Source: Actinomycetota bacterium (GTDB lineage: Bacteria > Actinomycetota > Thermoleophilia > Miltoncostaeales > Miltoncostaeaceae). From it: a stretch of 64,000 bases of DNA. The notes beneath the pieces are model-generated. The model was not told where the DNA came from and made no database searches. It was given only the letters and a program-made list of their open reading frames with translations. Shown one piece after another: positions 33,319 to 43,058 of the stretch (positions are counted from its first letter, which is position 1; each line of letters opens with the position of its first letter). The stretch is taken from assembly GCA_963169235.1 (NCBI GenBank), contig CAUJCX010000047.1, positions 62,001-126,000 of the forward strand. The letters run 5' to 3'. The position numbers and the translations under genes are program-made.

Positions 33319-34682
33319 GCGTTGATGATCTCGAGCACCTCGTCGCGGCGTCGCTCCATGTCCGCCTCCGACACCAGGGACTCGAGGTTGAGGCGCAGGA
33401 GCGGCTCGGTGTTGGACGCGCGCACGTTGAAGTGCCACTCCGGGTACTGCACCGAGAGGCCGTCGAGCTCGGTCTGCGTGCCGTCCGAGAACCGCTCGCG
33501 CAGGCGCTCGATGGCGGCGGGGGCGTCGGCGACGGTGGAGTTGATCTCCCCCGAGATGTGGTACTTCTCGCGGAACCGCGCGATCAGCTGCGACAGCTTC
33601 GCACCGCGCTCGCCCAGCAGCTCGAGCACCAGCAGGGCCGGGACCAGGCCGGTGTCGGCGAACGAGAAGCGCTTGAAGTAGTAGTGGCCGCTGACCTCGC
33701 CCGCGAACAGCGCGTCGAGCTCACGCATGCGACGCTTGATGAACGCGTGGCCGACGCGGTTCTCGTACGGGGTGCCGCCCGCCGCCGTGATGGCGTCGCG
33801 CACGGCCCACGAGGCGCGCAGGTCGTAGACGATGGGGGCGGGGCCGTTGCGGGCCAGCAGGTGCTCGGCCAAGAGGGCGGTGAGGAAGTCGCCGGCCACG
33901 AAGCCGCCCTGGTCGTCGATGAAGAAGCAGCGGTCGGCGTCGCCGTCCCACGCGATGCCCAGGTCGGCGCCTTCCTCCACCACCTTGCCCTCGATGAACT
34001 CGCGGTTCTCGGGCAGCAGGGGGTTGGGCTCGTGGTGGGGGAAGCGCCCGTCGGGGTCGAGGAAGCACTCCACCGCGTCCAGCTCGAGGCGCCCCAGCAC
34101 CGGGGGCAGGTACACGCCGGCCATGCCGTTGGCGGCGTCCAGCACCACCCGCTGGCGGCCGATCACGGCGGGGTCGACGTACGTCATGCAGTGGTCGACG
34201 AAGCGCTCCAGCAGCGTCGTGTCGGTGTCGCGGCCGCCGCCGGGGGTGTCGCCGGGCACCGCGTCCATCGCCAGGCGGCCCACCTCGCCGATGCCGGTGT
34301 CGCCCGACAGCGGCACGGCGCCCGCAAGCACCAGCTTGGCGCCCGTGTACTGGGGCGGGTTGTGGCTGGCGGTGATGGCGGCCCCCGCGTCGAAACCGCC
34401 GTCGGCGACGGCGAAGTAGACCATCTCGGTGGCCGCCAGGCCGATCTCGGTGACCCGTGCGCCCGCGGCCGCCGCGCCGGAAGCGAACGCGTCGGCCATG
34501 GTGGGGGACGACAGGCGCACGTCGTGGCCCAGCGCGACGCGGGGGTTCACGACGCCGGGCGTCTGCTGGCGCACGACCTCCACGAACGCGCGGCCGATGC
34601 GCTCGGCGCCCGCCTCGTCCACCTCGTCGCCGTAGAGGCCCCGCACGTCGTAGGCCTTGAAGATCCCCGGTGTCACGGTCAT
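33315..34682 (-). CDS. phosphomannomutase/phosphoglucomutase
   Basis: A 455-residue alpha-D-phosphohexomutase. It has the four family sites: the phosphoserine loop TASHNPPQYTGAK, the metal-binding DGDADR (IAWDGDADRCFF), sugar-binding GEVSGHYYF and phosphate-binding RASNTEPLLRLN. It interconverts hexose 1- and 6-phosphates and would feed nucleotide-sugar synthesis for the glycan genes at the start of the window. ATG 34682 overlaps the HIT gene end by 4 bases. ManB-type activity is likely; glucosamine specificity (GlmM) is less likely. Confidence 0.92.
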   Translation of the reverse strand: MTVTPGIFKAYDVRGLYGDEVDEAGAERIGRAFVEVVRQQTPGVVNPRVALGHDVRLSSPTMADAFASGAAAAGARVTEIGLAATEMVYFAVADGGFDAGAAITASHNPPQYTGAKLVLAGAVPLSGDTGIGEVGRLAMDAVPGDTPGGGRDTDTTLLERFVDHCMTYVDPAVIGRQRVVLDAANGMAGVYLPPVLGRLELDAVECFLDPDGRFPHHEPNPLLPENREFIEGKVVEEGADLGIAWDGDADRCFFIDDQGGFVAGDFLTALLAEHLLARNGPAPIVYDLRASWAVRDAITAAGGTPYENRVGHAFIKRRMRELDALFAGEVSGHYYFKRFSFADTGLVPALLVLELLGERGAKLSQLIARFREKYHISGEINSTVADAPAAIERLRERFSDGTQTELDGLSVQYPEWHFNVRASNTEPLLRLNLESLVSEADMERRRDEVLEIINA

Positions 34683-35203
34683 GTGTCGAATCCCGGTCGC
34701 AGTAGGTCGTAGGTGTCCCGCAGGGCCTGCGGCATCACGCGGATCTGGCCGACCGTCGTGATGAAGTTGGTGTCCGCCGCCCAGCGCGGGACGACGTGCA
34801 GGTGCAGGTGCTGGGCGATGCCCGCCCCCGCGGCCGTGCCCTGGTTCATGCCCAGGTTGACGCCGTGGGGTGCCAGCGCGCCGTCGAGGACGGTCTGGGA
34901 GCGGCGCGCCAGGTCCATCATCTCGTGGGCCGTGGCGTCGTCGAGGTCGAGCAGCGATGGCACGTGGGCGTACGGGATCACCATCACGTGGCCGTTGTTG
35001 TACGGGTAGAGGTTCATCACCACGAAGCACGTCGCGCCGCGGTGAAGTACGTAGTCCTCATCATCGGTGTTGCGCGCGGCGATGGCGCAGAACACGCACG
35101 CGCGATCGGCGTCGTGCGCACCCGCGTGCTCGTCGCCCAGGTAGCTCATGCGCCATGGAGCCCAGACGATGCGCCGCCCGTGCGGTGTGGTGTCCCCGCT
35201 CAC
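34679..35203 (-). CDS. HIT-family (Ap4A phosphorylase-like) hydrolase
   Basis: A 174-residue HIT protein. The catalytic triad motif is HLHLHVVPRW (H-x-H-x-H), the N-terminus carries WAPWRMSYL and the zinc-ligand pair CVFC seen in actinobacterial Ap4A phosphorylase-like proteins. It cleaves dinucleoside polyphosphates or nucleotide phosphoramidates. GTG at 35203 lies 9 bases after the stop of the VOC gene, and its stop overlaps the mutase gene, so the VOC-HIT-mutase genes may be one unit. Confidence 0.88.
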   Translation of the reverse strand: MSGDTTPHGRRIVWAPWRMSYLGDEHAGAHDADRACVFCAIAARNTDDEDYVLHRGATCFVVMNLYPYNNGHVMVIPYAHVPSLLDLDDATAHEMMDLARRSQTVLDGALAPHGVNLGMNQGTAAGAGIAQHLHLHVVPRWAADTNFITTVGQIRVMPQALRDTYDLLRPGFDT

Positions 35204-35212
35204 CCCGTGAGC

Positions 35213-35605
35213 CTACCGAGGCGCGGGCGGTGCGAGCCGGGCGTCCGGCGCCGGGTCGTGGCAGACGGCCTCCACGTTGTTGCCGTCCGGGTCCCGCACG
35301 AACGCGCCGTAGTAGTGCGGGTGGTACTGCGGGCGCGGTCCCGGGGCGCCGTTGTCGGCGGCGCCCGCCGCCAGCGCCGCGGCGTGGAACGCGTCGCACG
35401 CCGCCCGGTCGGGCGCGCGGAACGCCACGTGCACCGCGGCCGTGGGCGCGCGATCGGCCAGGAAGAAGAACGGGGAGCCGTCGCCGAAGCCCACGTAGCC
35501 CTCGTGGTCCAGCACGACCCGCAACCCCAGCGGCGCCAGCGCCCGCGCGTAGAAGGCCCGCGCCGCGGCCATGTCGGCCACGCCGATCACGACGTGGTCG
35601 ATCAC
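35213..35605 (-). CDS. VOC/glyoxalase-fold protein
   Basis: A 130-residue vicinal-oxygen-chelate protein. Paired beta-alpha-beta-beta units are visible: DHVVIGVADMAAARAFYARALAPLGLRVV at the N-terminus and YYGAFVRDPDGNNVEAVCHD at the C-terminus, giving metal-ligand candidates His4 and the Glu of NNVEAV. The family includes glyoxalase I, dioxygenases and antibiotic-binding proteins; the specific role is unknown. It starts one base after the corA stop. Confidence 0.85.
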   Translation of the reverse strand: MIDHVVIGVADMAAARAFYARALAPLGLRVVLDHEGYVGFGDGSPFFFLADRAPTAAVHVAFRAPDRAACDAFHAAALAAGAADNGAPGPRPQYHPHYYGAFVRDPDGNNVEAVCHDPAPDARLAPPAPR

Positions 35606-35606
35606 G

Positions 35607-36611
35607 TCAGATCCACTTCTTGTGGCGGAACCACCCCAGGAGGCCCGTCGCCGTGCCGGCCATCACCACCAGCACGAACGCCACCGACAGCCACCCGTGG
35701 TGGGCGAACATCAGCGCGTCGATGTTCATGCCGTAGAAGCCGGTGATGAGCGTGAGCGGCAGCATCAGCGCCGACAGGATGGTGAGGAGGCGGATGATCT
35801 CGTTGGAGCGGTGCGTGATCACCGACTCGTTGGTGGCCTCGAGCGCCTCGGCCACCTCCTTGTAGCCCTCCAGCAGGTCCCAGATGCGTTCGTTCTTGTC
35901 GACGATGTCGTCGAAGTAGATCTCGAGGTCCTGCGGTGCGTACTCCTGCACCTCGCGCTCCAGCCGGCGCAGGGTGGGGCGCTGCGGCTGGATGATGCGG
36001 CGGTAGTTGATGATCTCCTGCTTGACGTTGGAGATGTCGCGCACGATGTCCTCGCCGCCGCCCTCGAAGATCTCATCCTCCAGCGCGTCCAGCTTGAAGC
36101 CGATCTTGTCGAGGATGGGAAAGCAGTAGTCGAACATCGCATCGACGATGGCGTACAGCAGGTAGCCGGACCCGCGGCCCATGAACTCGTGGCGCGTCTC
36201 CTCGCGTGACACGCACCGCGAGAACATCGCCGACAGCGCCTTCATGTGCTCGTTCGGCAGCGTGATCACCAGGTTGCGCGCCACGAACAGGTTCAGCTCG
36301 GCGGCCTGCAGGCGCTGCGTGCGCTTATCGAAGCGCGGGAAGTGCAGCACGATGAACACGTAGTCGTCGTACTCGTCGATCTTCGCGCGCTGACGCCGGC
36401 GGGAGAGCACGTCCTCCAGGTCGAGGGCGTGGAACTCGTAGTTCTCGGCCAGCCAGGCCGCCTCGATCTCGGTGGGCGACTCGATGTTCAGCCAGGTGAG
36501 GCCGTGCGCCTCGAGGCGCTGGATGTCGGGCTCGCGGGTGGCCGGGGCCTCGCCGTCAGCGCCGGAGGCGGACCGGCCCGCGGCGCGACGGATCCTCGGT
36601 AGGCTCGGCAT
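35607..36611 (-). CDS. corA: CorA-family Mg2+/Co2+ transporter
   Basis: A 334-residue protein with a long cytosolic domain followed by two C-terminal helices joined by the signature loop GFYGMNIDAL (GMN selectivity motif). The last helix ends in basic RHKKWI, as expected. It forms pentameric divalent cation channels. The start at 36611 has AGGTGG 6 bases upstream. The C-terminal acidic loop after GMN is short (IDALMFAHHG). Confidence 0.93.
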   Translation of the reverse strand: MPSLPRIRRAAGRSASGADGEAPATREPDIQRLEAHGLTWLNIESPTEIEAAWLAENYEFHALDLEDVLSRRRQRAKIDEYDDYVFIVLHFPRFDKRTQRLQAAELNLFVARNLVITLPNEHMKALSAMFSRCVSREETRHEFMGRGSGYLLYAIVDAMFDYCFPILDKIGFKLDALEDEIFEGGGEDIVRDISNVKQEIINYRRIIQPQRPTLRRLEREVQEYAPQDLEIYFDDIVDKNERIWDLLEGYKEVAEALEATNESVITHRSNEIIRLLTILSALMLPLTLITGFYGMNIDALMFAHHGWLSVAFVLVVMAGTATGLLGWFRHKKWI

Positions 36612-36719
36612 CGTCGCCCACCTGGCTCGCTACGGTGCTGTCGGTCGCGGTGTCCACGCGACGGATGGTAGCGGACGCGGCCACGCGGGCGGTCGCGACC
36701 CCGCCGCCGGGGTCGCCTG

Positions 36720-37376
36720 TCAGTCGATCAGGTTGTTGCGGTACGCGTACCGCGTCGCCTCGGTGCGGTTGCCCACGCCCAGCTTGCGGTAGATGTTCGA
36801 CAGGTGGAACTTCACGGTCTGCTCCGTGACGTACAGCTTGCTGGCGATGTCGAGGTTGGACAGGCCCTCGGCCACCAGCTTCAGGATGGCCAGCTCACGC
36901 TCGGTGAGCCCACCCGGGTTCTGCTGCTGCGTCGTGCGCGGGGCCTCGCCGGCGGGCGGGCCGGACCGCGTGATGACCGTGCCCTCGACGGCCTGGCGGA
37001 TGGCCGAGGCGAGGTCGAGCGGGTTGATCGACTTCACCACGTACCCGGAGGCGCCCTGGTCGAGGGCCTGGTTGATGTGCTCGGGGTCCTCGAACATCGA
37101 CAGGATGATGACCTTGACGTCCGGGTGGCTCTTCTTGATCTTCGACAGCGTGGTGAGGCCGTCGCCCTTGGGCATGCGCATGTCGAGGATGACGACGTCG
37201 GGGTTGACGCGCGGCACCAGCGTCAGCATCTCGTCGCCGCTCATGGCCTCGCCCACCACGGTGATGTCGGGCGCGGTCTCGAGCGCGCGCTTGATGCCGT
37301 CGAGCATCAGCCGGTGGTCGTCGGCGATCGCGACCTTCAACCGGGGCTTCTCGAGGCTGTTTGCGTCGTCAGGCAT
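36720..37376 (-). CDS. NarL/FixJ-type response regulator
   Basis: A 218-residue two-domain regulator. The receiver domain has DDHR acidic residues, the phospho-acceptor Asp in VVILDMRMPKGDG and a conserved Lys in the VVKSINPLDL region. The LuxR-type helix-turn-helix is LTERELAILKLVAEGLSNLDIASKLYVTEQTVKFHLSNIYRKLGV. It most likely pairs with the soluble HisKA_3 kinase at 38182, which belongs to the same system class. It is separated by 156 bases from the second, receiver-only protein. Confidence 0.9.
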   Translation of the reverse strand: MPDDANSLEKPRLKVAIADDHRLMLDGIKRALETAPDITVVGEAMSGDEMLTLVPRVNPDVVILDMRMPKGDGLTTLSKIKKSHPDVKVIILSMFEDPEHINQALDQGASGYVVKSINPLDLASAIRQAVEGTVITRSGPPAGEAPRTTQQQNPGGLTERELAILKLVAEGLSNLDIASKLYVTEQTVKFHLSNIYRKLGVGNRTEATRYAYRNNLID

Positions 37377-37532
37377 TCAAGGCGGCTTCCACGGAAGAGG
37401 GGGGACACCGAACAGGCCCGGGGCACTCCGTGCCACAGGCTCGTCCGCACGCGGTCTGTGCGCCAGAATACCGCCCCCGCCCGCTGTTCGTCACAGGAAA
37501 CGGGGCCGAGGCCCCTCCGGGAGGCCGATTTC

Positions 37533-37973
37533 TCAGGCGTACTCCGGGCCGTGGCGCTTGATGGCGGCGACGATCTCGGACGCCGGGGTGCCCTTCACCA
37601 GGTACTCGGACGCCCCGCCCGCCAGGCCGGCGGCGATCTCGTGCTCCTTGTCGGCCACCGACAGCATCAGCACCGTGACGTTGGGCACCTTCTGCTTCAG
37701 CGCCAGCGTCGCCTCGAGGCCGTCGAGCCCGGGCATCGACAGGTCCATGAGCACCACGTCGGGTCGCAGCTCGACCGCGCGCTCGAGTGCCTCGGCTCCG
37801 TCGCCGGCCTCGCCGACCACGCGGATGCCGCGCTCACGCTCGAGCAGGCGGCGCAAGAGCTCGCGGAAGCGCCGGTTGTCGTCGGCGAGCAGGACGCGCA
37901 CCTCGGTGACCTCTGCGCCGGCCGGCGCGGTGGTCTCGGGAGCACGGGCGAAGCGTGAGCGACTGCCGGTCAC
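37533..37973 (-). CDS. receiver-domain-only response regulator
   Basis: A 146-residue protein with a ~30-residue Ala/Thr/Pro-rich leader and a complete receiver domain: LLADDNRRF (acidic pair), VVLMDLSMPGLDG (phospho-Asp), LMLSVAD and EYLVKGTPASEIVAAIKR (Lys). No output domain follows, so it may relay a phosphate or act by protein contact. GTG 37973 with GGAG 7 bases upstream is chosen; an in-frame GTG at 38048 would add a non-conserved leader. Confidence 0.8.
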   Translation of the reverse strand: MTGSRSRFARAPETTAPAGAEVTEVRVLLADDNRRFRELLRRLLERERGIRVVGEAGDGAEALERAVELRPDVVLMDLSMPGLDGLEATLALKQKVPNVTVLMLSVADKEHEIAAGLAGGASEYLVKGTPASEIVAAIKRHGPEYA

Positions 37974-38181
37974 CGGGCGTCTCCGTCGCGGCCCCCGTGG
38001 GCACGGGGCGTTGCCGATGGGGTGTAAGCATTCATGTGTGGGGCACACTAAGGGCTGCGGACGGCAATGGAACCTAGACCGATCGCTAGTTGGTGAGACC
38101 GAGAGGTATAGGAACGCGGTGCGCGTGGCAAGCGCTAACAGCTAGCATTCAGCCCCGAACGCCCGACCCGCGCGAAGATTC

Positions 38182-39309
38182 TTGCCAGAACCCTCACTTT
38201 CCGCCATCAACGCCCTGCTGGACTGCCCGGTCACCCACACCGGACCCTGGCCTGATCTCGCACCTCTTCTGGAGGTGGTGGAGCGCGCGACGGGCGCCGA
38301 CGCGGTGGTGCTGGCCGTCGGGGGCCAGCCGGTCGAGCGTTCGCTGGTGGCCAGCACCGGGCTGCCGCCCGCCCAGGCCCACGCGCTGTCGGCCGACGCG
38401 CGCAAGCTCTTGGCCGCGGCCGCCGACGTGCCCACCGACCTCGACGGCACCCACCTGGGCGCCGCCCACCCCCTGCCGGGCCGTACCGAGGGCGCCATCG
38501 TGCTGGTGGGCGAGCCCCAGGGGGCCCACGTGGCCACCATCCTGCGGGTCGCCGCCGAGCGCGTGGCGGGGGCGCTGGAAGCCGGGCGACTGCGCTCCGA
38601 CCTCGAGCGCGCCATGGCGCAGATCCTCGAGAGCGACGAGCGCCTGCTGGGCCGCATCGGCCTGGACATCCACGACGGCCCCACCCAGCACCTGTCCGTC
38701 GCCCTGCTCGAGCTGCAGCTGCTGGACGGCGACCTGGCCGACGTCGACACCGACACGCTGCCGCCCAGCCTGAAGCCGGCCCTCGAGCGCATCTACGAGA
38801 CGCTGGGCGGGGCGCTGACCGAGATGCGTGAGCTCATCGGGCACCTGCGCCCGGCGCAGTTCGAGGACCGCCGCCTGGTGGACATCCTGCGCGACGCGAT
38901 CACGGGCTTCGAGGCCCGCAGCGGCGCCACCGTCACCACCGACATGCGCGGCGAGTTCGCCGTCAACGGCGTGTCCATCACCCAGCGCATCACGCTGTAC
39001 CGCATCCTGCAGGAGGCCCTCGGCAACGCGTACCGCCACGGCCGCTCCCAGAACGCCCACGTGACGGTGGTGGAGGACGAGCAGGGCATCGCGATGGAGG
39101 TGCGCGACGACGGGGCCGGGTTCGACGCGGAGGCCGCCCTCAAGCCGCGCAGCGGCGCGCCGATCGCGCGCTTCGGCCTGCACGGCATGCGCGACCGCTC
39201 GCAGGTGCTGGGCGGCACGTTCTCGGTCACCAGCGTGATCGACGAGGGCACCACGGTGCGGGTGTTCCTGCCGCGCTGGCTGCCGCCGCAGCCCGACGAC
39301 AACCGGTGA
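38182..39309 (+). CDS. soluble HisKA_3-type sensor histidine kinase
   Basis: A 375-residue protein with no membrane helix. The first ~130 residues look GAF-like. The HisKA_3 phospho-acceptor is GLDIHDGPTQHLSVALLELQ, the ATP-binding domain has the N-box LYRILQEALGNAYRHG and the G-box DDGAGF. It likely senses an internal signal and phosphorylates the divergently encoded regulators at 36720 and 37533. TTG start at 38182 is used; a GAAG ribosome site is weak. The stop overlaps trpF (GTGA). Confidence 0.85.
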   Translation: MPEPSLSAINALLDCPVTHTGPWPDLAPLLEVVERATGADAVVLAVGGQPVERSLVASTGLPPAQAHALSADARKLLAAAADVPTDLDGTHLGAAHPLPGRTEGAIVLVGEPQGAHVATILRVAAERVAGALEAGRLRSDLERAMAQILESDERLLGRIGLDIHDGPTQHLSVALLELQLLDGDLADVDTDTLPPSLKPALERIYETLGGALTEMRELIGHLRPAQFEDRRLVDILRDAITGFEARSGATVTTDMRGEFAVNGVSITQRITLYRILQEALGNAYRHGRSQNAHVTVVEDEQGIAMEVRDDGAGFDAEAALKPRSGAPIARFGLHGMRDRSQVLGGTFSVTSVIDEGTTVRVFLPRWLPPQPDDNR

Positions 39310-39943
39310 CGGGGGCGGTCCGCGTCAAGATCTGCGGGCTGCGCACGTCTCAGGCGGCCCGCGCGGCCGCCGCGGGGGGTGCGTGGGCCGTGGGCGTGGT
39401 GTTCGCCGACGGGCCCCGCCGGGTGGACGTCCCCACGGCCGCCCGCGTGCTGGACGGCCTGCCCGACCACGTGGCCCGCGTCGGGGTGTTCGTCGACCCG
39501 ACGCTGGACGAGCTGGCGGCGGCGGTGGCGGGTGCGGGCCTGACCCACGTGCAACTGCACGCCAGCGGCCTCAGGTCGGCGCGGGTGCGCGACGCGCTGG
39601 GCTGCGGCGTCATCCGCGGCGTCCGGTTCACGGGGCCCGAGGCCGCGGCGGGCGACCCCGACGCCTGCGTGGTGCTGTACGACGCGGCCGTGCCGGGCCT
39701 CCACGGCGGCACGGGCGTCGCGCTCGACTGGGCGGCCCTCGCGGCGGCGGCTCCGGCGCGGCCGTTCGGGGTCGCCGGCGGCCTTCATCCCGGTAACGTG
39801 GCCCGGGCCATCGCGGCGCTCGCCCCCGACGTCGTGGACGTGTCGTCCGGGGTCGAGTCGGCGCCGGGAGTGAAGGACGTCGCGTTGGTAGAGCAGTTCC
39901 TGGCCGCGGCCGCCGCCGCGTCCTCGTCCCCGCAAGGAGCCGC

Positions 39944-39947
<4 letters not shown>
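39306..39947 (+). CDS. trpF: phosphoribosylanthranilate isomerase
   Basis: A 213-residue TIM-barrel enzyme. The catalytic Cys is in VKICGLRT, the general acid Asp is in [15 protein letters not shown], and the phosphate-binding ends [11 protein letters not shown] and DVSSGVES are typical. It converts phosphoribosylanthranilate to CdRP in tryptophan synthesis. GTG 39306 overlaps the kinase stop and its stop overlaps trpB, so translation is coupled along the run. trpC, trpD and trpE are not in the window. Confidence 0.9.
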
Positions 39948-41120
<1,173 letters not shown>

Positions 41121-41128
<8 letters not shown>

Positions 41129-41903
41129 CGGGGCGACGAGGCTCAAGCGGGCGTTCGCGGAGGCCGGCCGGCCCCTGCTGGTGCCGTACATGATGGGCGG
41201 CTTCCCGTCGCTCGCCGACAGCCGCGACGTCGCGCGGGCCCTCCAGCCCGCCGCGGACATCCTGGAGATCGGCATCGCGTTCTCGGATCCCCTGGCCGAC
41301 GGCCCCACGGTGCAGGCGGCGGGCCAGGCCGCGCTCGACCAGGGCGTCACGCCCGCCGACGTCATCGCGCTGGCCGGTGAGCTGCGCGACGGCCCGCCCG
41401 TGGTGCTGATGACGTGCGTCAACCTGGTGCTGGCGGCCGGGCCCGAGGCGTTCTTCCGGGACGCCGCCGCCGCGGGCGTCGCGGGCCTCATCATCAGCGA
41501 CCTGCCGTGCGACGAGGGCGACGACATCCGGGCCGCCGCGCGCGCGGCGGGCGTGGCGATCATCGCGCTGGTGGCGCCCACCACGTCGGACGAGCGCCTG
41601 CGTGAGGTGGCGCGGGTCGCCGAGGGCTTCGTGTACTGCGTGTCGGTGGCGGGCGTGACCGGAGGCGCGGTCAGCGTCGACGACGACCTGCGGTCGTTCG
41701 TGGCGCGCGTGAAGGCCGCCATCCCGCTGCCCGCCGTGGTGGGGTTCGGGGTGCAGACCCCGGGCCACGCCGGCACCATCGGCGAGTTCGCCGACGGCGT
41801 GGTGGTGGGCAGCCAGCTGGTGCGCACCATCGAGGCGGACGGGGCCGCCGCGGCCGCCGCGCTGGCGGCCGAGATGCGCGCCGCCCTCACCGGCGACGCC
41901 TGA
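41121..41903 (+). CDS. trpA: tryptophan synthase alpha subunit
   Basis: A 260-residue TIM barrel. Catalytic Glu and Asp are in [17 protein letters not shown], and the phosphate-binding VAGVTGG and [10 protein letters not shown] loops are present. It releases indole from indole-3-glycerol phosphate for TrpB. Family length is normal. It overlaps trpB by 8 bases and ends the HK-trpFBA run. Confidence 0.95.
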
Positions 41904-41940
41904 GCGCCGTCCGGGTCTATCCCCGGGCGCCGCGCGGGGG

Positions 41941-41970
41941 TACGATCTCGGCGTCCCCGCCCCGGGGACG
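41941..41970 (+). promoter_or_regulatory. possible cold-shock gene promoter and leader hairpin
   Basis: TACGAT (41941-41946) is a -10-like box about 100 bases before the cold-shock ATG. Just downstream CGTCCCC (41952-41958) pairs with GGGGACG (41964-41970). A long structured leader fits cold-shock genes. Confidence 0.4.
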
Positions 41971-42046
41971 TGACAACGCTCGCGGTCGCCTCCCCGCGTT
42001 ACCCACGCCGGGACCGGCGCGCCGCACCGGATCGGGAGAACGAAAG

Positions 42047-42250
42047 ATGGCGCAGGGCGTCGTGAAGTGGTTCAACGCCGAGAAGGGGTACGGCTTCATC
42101 CGTCCCGACGACGGCGGCAAGGACCTGTTCGTCCACTTCTCGGAGATCCAGGGCAGCGGCTACCGCTCGCTCGACGAGGGCCAGAAGGTGGAGTTCGAGG
42201 CGCAGGAGGGAGACAAGGGCCCCCAGGCCGCGAACGTCACCGTCATCTAG
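42047..42250 (+). CDS. cold-shock protein (CspA family)
   Basis: A 67-residue single cold-shock domain. RNP1 is [11 protein letters not shown] and RNP2 is [26 protein letters not shown] is the usual start. It binds single-stranded RNA and DNA and loosens mRNA structure. GGGAGAACG lies upstream of ATG 42047 as ribosome site, and a leader of about 90 bases with a hairpin precedes it, consistent with post-transcriptional control. Confidence 0.95.
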   Translation: MAQGVVKWFNAEKGYGFIRPDDGGKDLFVHFSEIQGSGYRSLDEGQKVEFEAQEGDKGPQAANVTVI

Positions 42251-42254
42251 CGGT

Positions 42255-42797
42255 TCACGACGACCACAGGCGGCGCAGACGCGAGGTCACGCCGCCGACG
42301 AACTGCCCCGTGGGGTAGTCGTCGTTCAACGGCGGGGTGTCATGCCCGCCGCGCCCCAGCGCGCGGGCGATGCCCTTCCAGAAGAGCGTCAGCGCCACGT
42401 CGCCGAGCGTGCGGGGCGCGATGAAGAAGATGGCGTGCAGGGCGCTGGTGCCGCGGTTTCCGGCCTGGTCGGGCTTCCTGGGCGGCTGCATCTGGTTGAG
42501 CACCACCACCCCGTGCTGCCCGTCCTGCTCCACCACCTGCTGCTGTTCGTCGGGGTGCGGCCCCTTCACCAGCGACCGGTGCGGCTCTCCGCCGCGCAGG
42601 TACGCGATGCCGTCGATGGCCGACAACAGCAGGCCGAGCACGGTGAACGAGCGCACGAGGCTGCTGGTGAGCACCTCCACCGACCACGTGAACGCCAGCT
42701 GCAGCACCGCCAGCCACAGGCAGAAGCCCACGAGCCAGCTGGCCAGCCACCACACGGTCATGGGCGACTTGGGCTTCTCGGTGTCGACCAGGGCCAC
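42255..42797 (-). CDS. membrane protein of unknown function
   Basis: A 180-residue protein. Two clear helices (TVWWLASWLVGFCLWLAVLQLAF and LVRSFTVLGLLLSAIDGIAYL) lie in the first half. The second half is polar (HPDEQQQVVEQDGQHGVVVLNQ), followed by a weaker amphipathic stretch ALHAIFFIAPRTLGDVALTLFWKGIAR. I do not recognise a family. It begins 15 bases after the end of the small membrane protein gene at 42812, with which it probably shares a transcript. Confidence 0.6.
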   Translation of the reverse strand: MALVDTEKPKSPMTVWWLASWLVGFCLWLAVLQLAFTWSVEVLTSSLVRSFTVLGLLLSAIDGIAYLRGGEPHRSLVKGPHPDEQQQVVEQDGQHGVVVLNQMQPPRKPDQAGNRGTSALHAIFFIAPRTLGDVALTLFWKGIARALGRGGHDTPPLNDDYPTGQFVGGVTSRLRRLWSS

Positions 42798-42811
42798 GCG
42801 CCCGCTCCCGG

Positions 42812-42985
42812 CTAGCGGCGTTCGACGGAGATTTGCTTCGTCTGGCCGCTGTCGACCGACACCCCGGTGCCCGTTGAGTAGATACAGCCGATGCTTCGCA
42901 CGCAGAGGGCGCCGCCGATGATGCCGTTGGAGAACAGCAGCACGAGCAGCACCAACGCGCCGATCCAGTAAACCCAGTTCTTCAT
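42812..42985 (-). CDS. 57-residue single-pass membrane protein
   Basis: MKNWVYWIGALVLLVLLFSN begins a single hydrophobic helix; the remainder (GGALCVRSIGCIYSTGTG, then VSVDSGQTKQISVERR) has two cysteines about 6 residues apart and probably lies outside the membrane. GAAGGGG precedes ATG 42985 and a TTGTCA/GATAAA promoter lies upstream, supporting expression. Longer in-frame readings to 43294 run antisense to the aminotransferase and are rejected. No family recognised. Confidence 0.65.
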   Translation of the reverse strand: MKNWVYWIGALVLLVLLFSNGIIGGALCVRSIGCIYSTGTGVSVDSGQTKQISVERR

Positions 42986-43017
42986 GCGCGACCCCTTCTG
43001 CGCGGGCGGGGCGAATC

Positions 43018-43048
43018 CTTTATCGCAGCCCGCCCACTGCTGTGACAA
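43018..43048 (-). promoter_or_regulatory. promoter of the small membrane protein pair
   Basis: On the - strand TTGTCA (43043-43048) is followed about 18 bases later by GATAAA at about 43019-43024, roughly 35 bases before the ATG at 42985. Confidence 0.45.
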
Positions 43049-43058
43049 CCTCCCGGGC

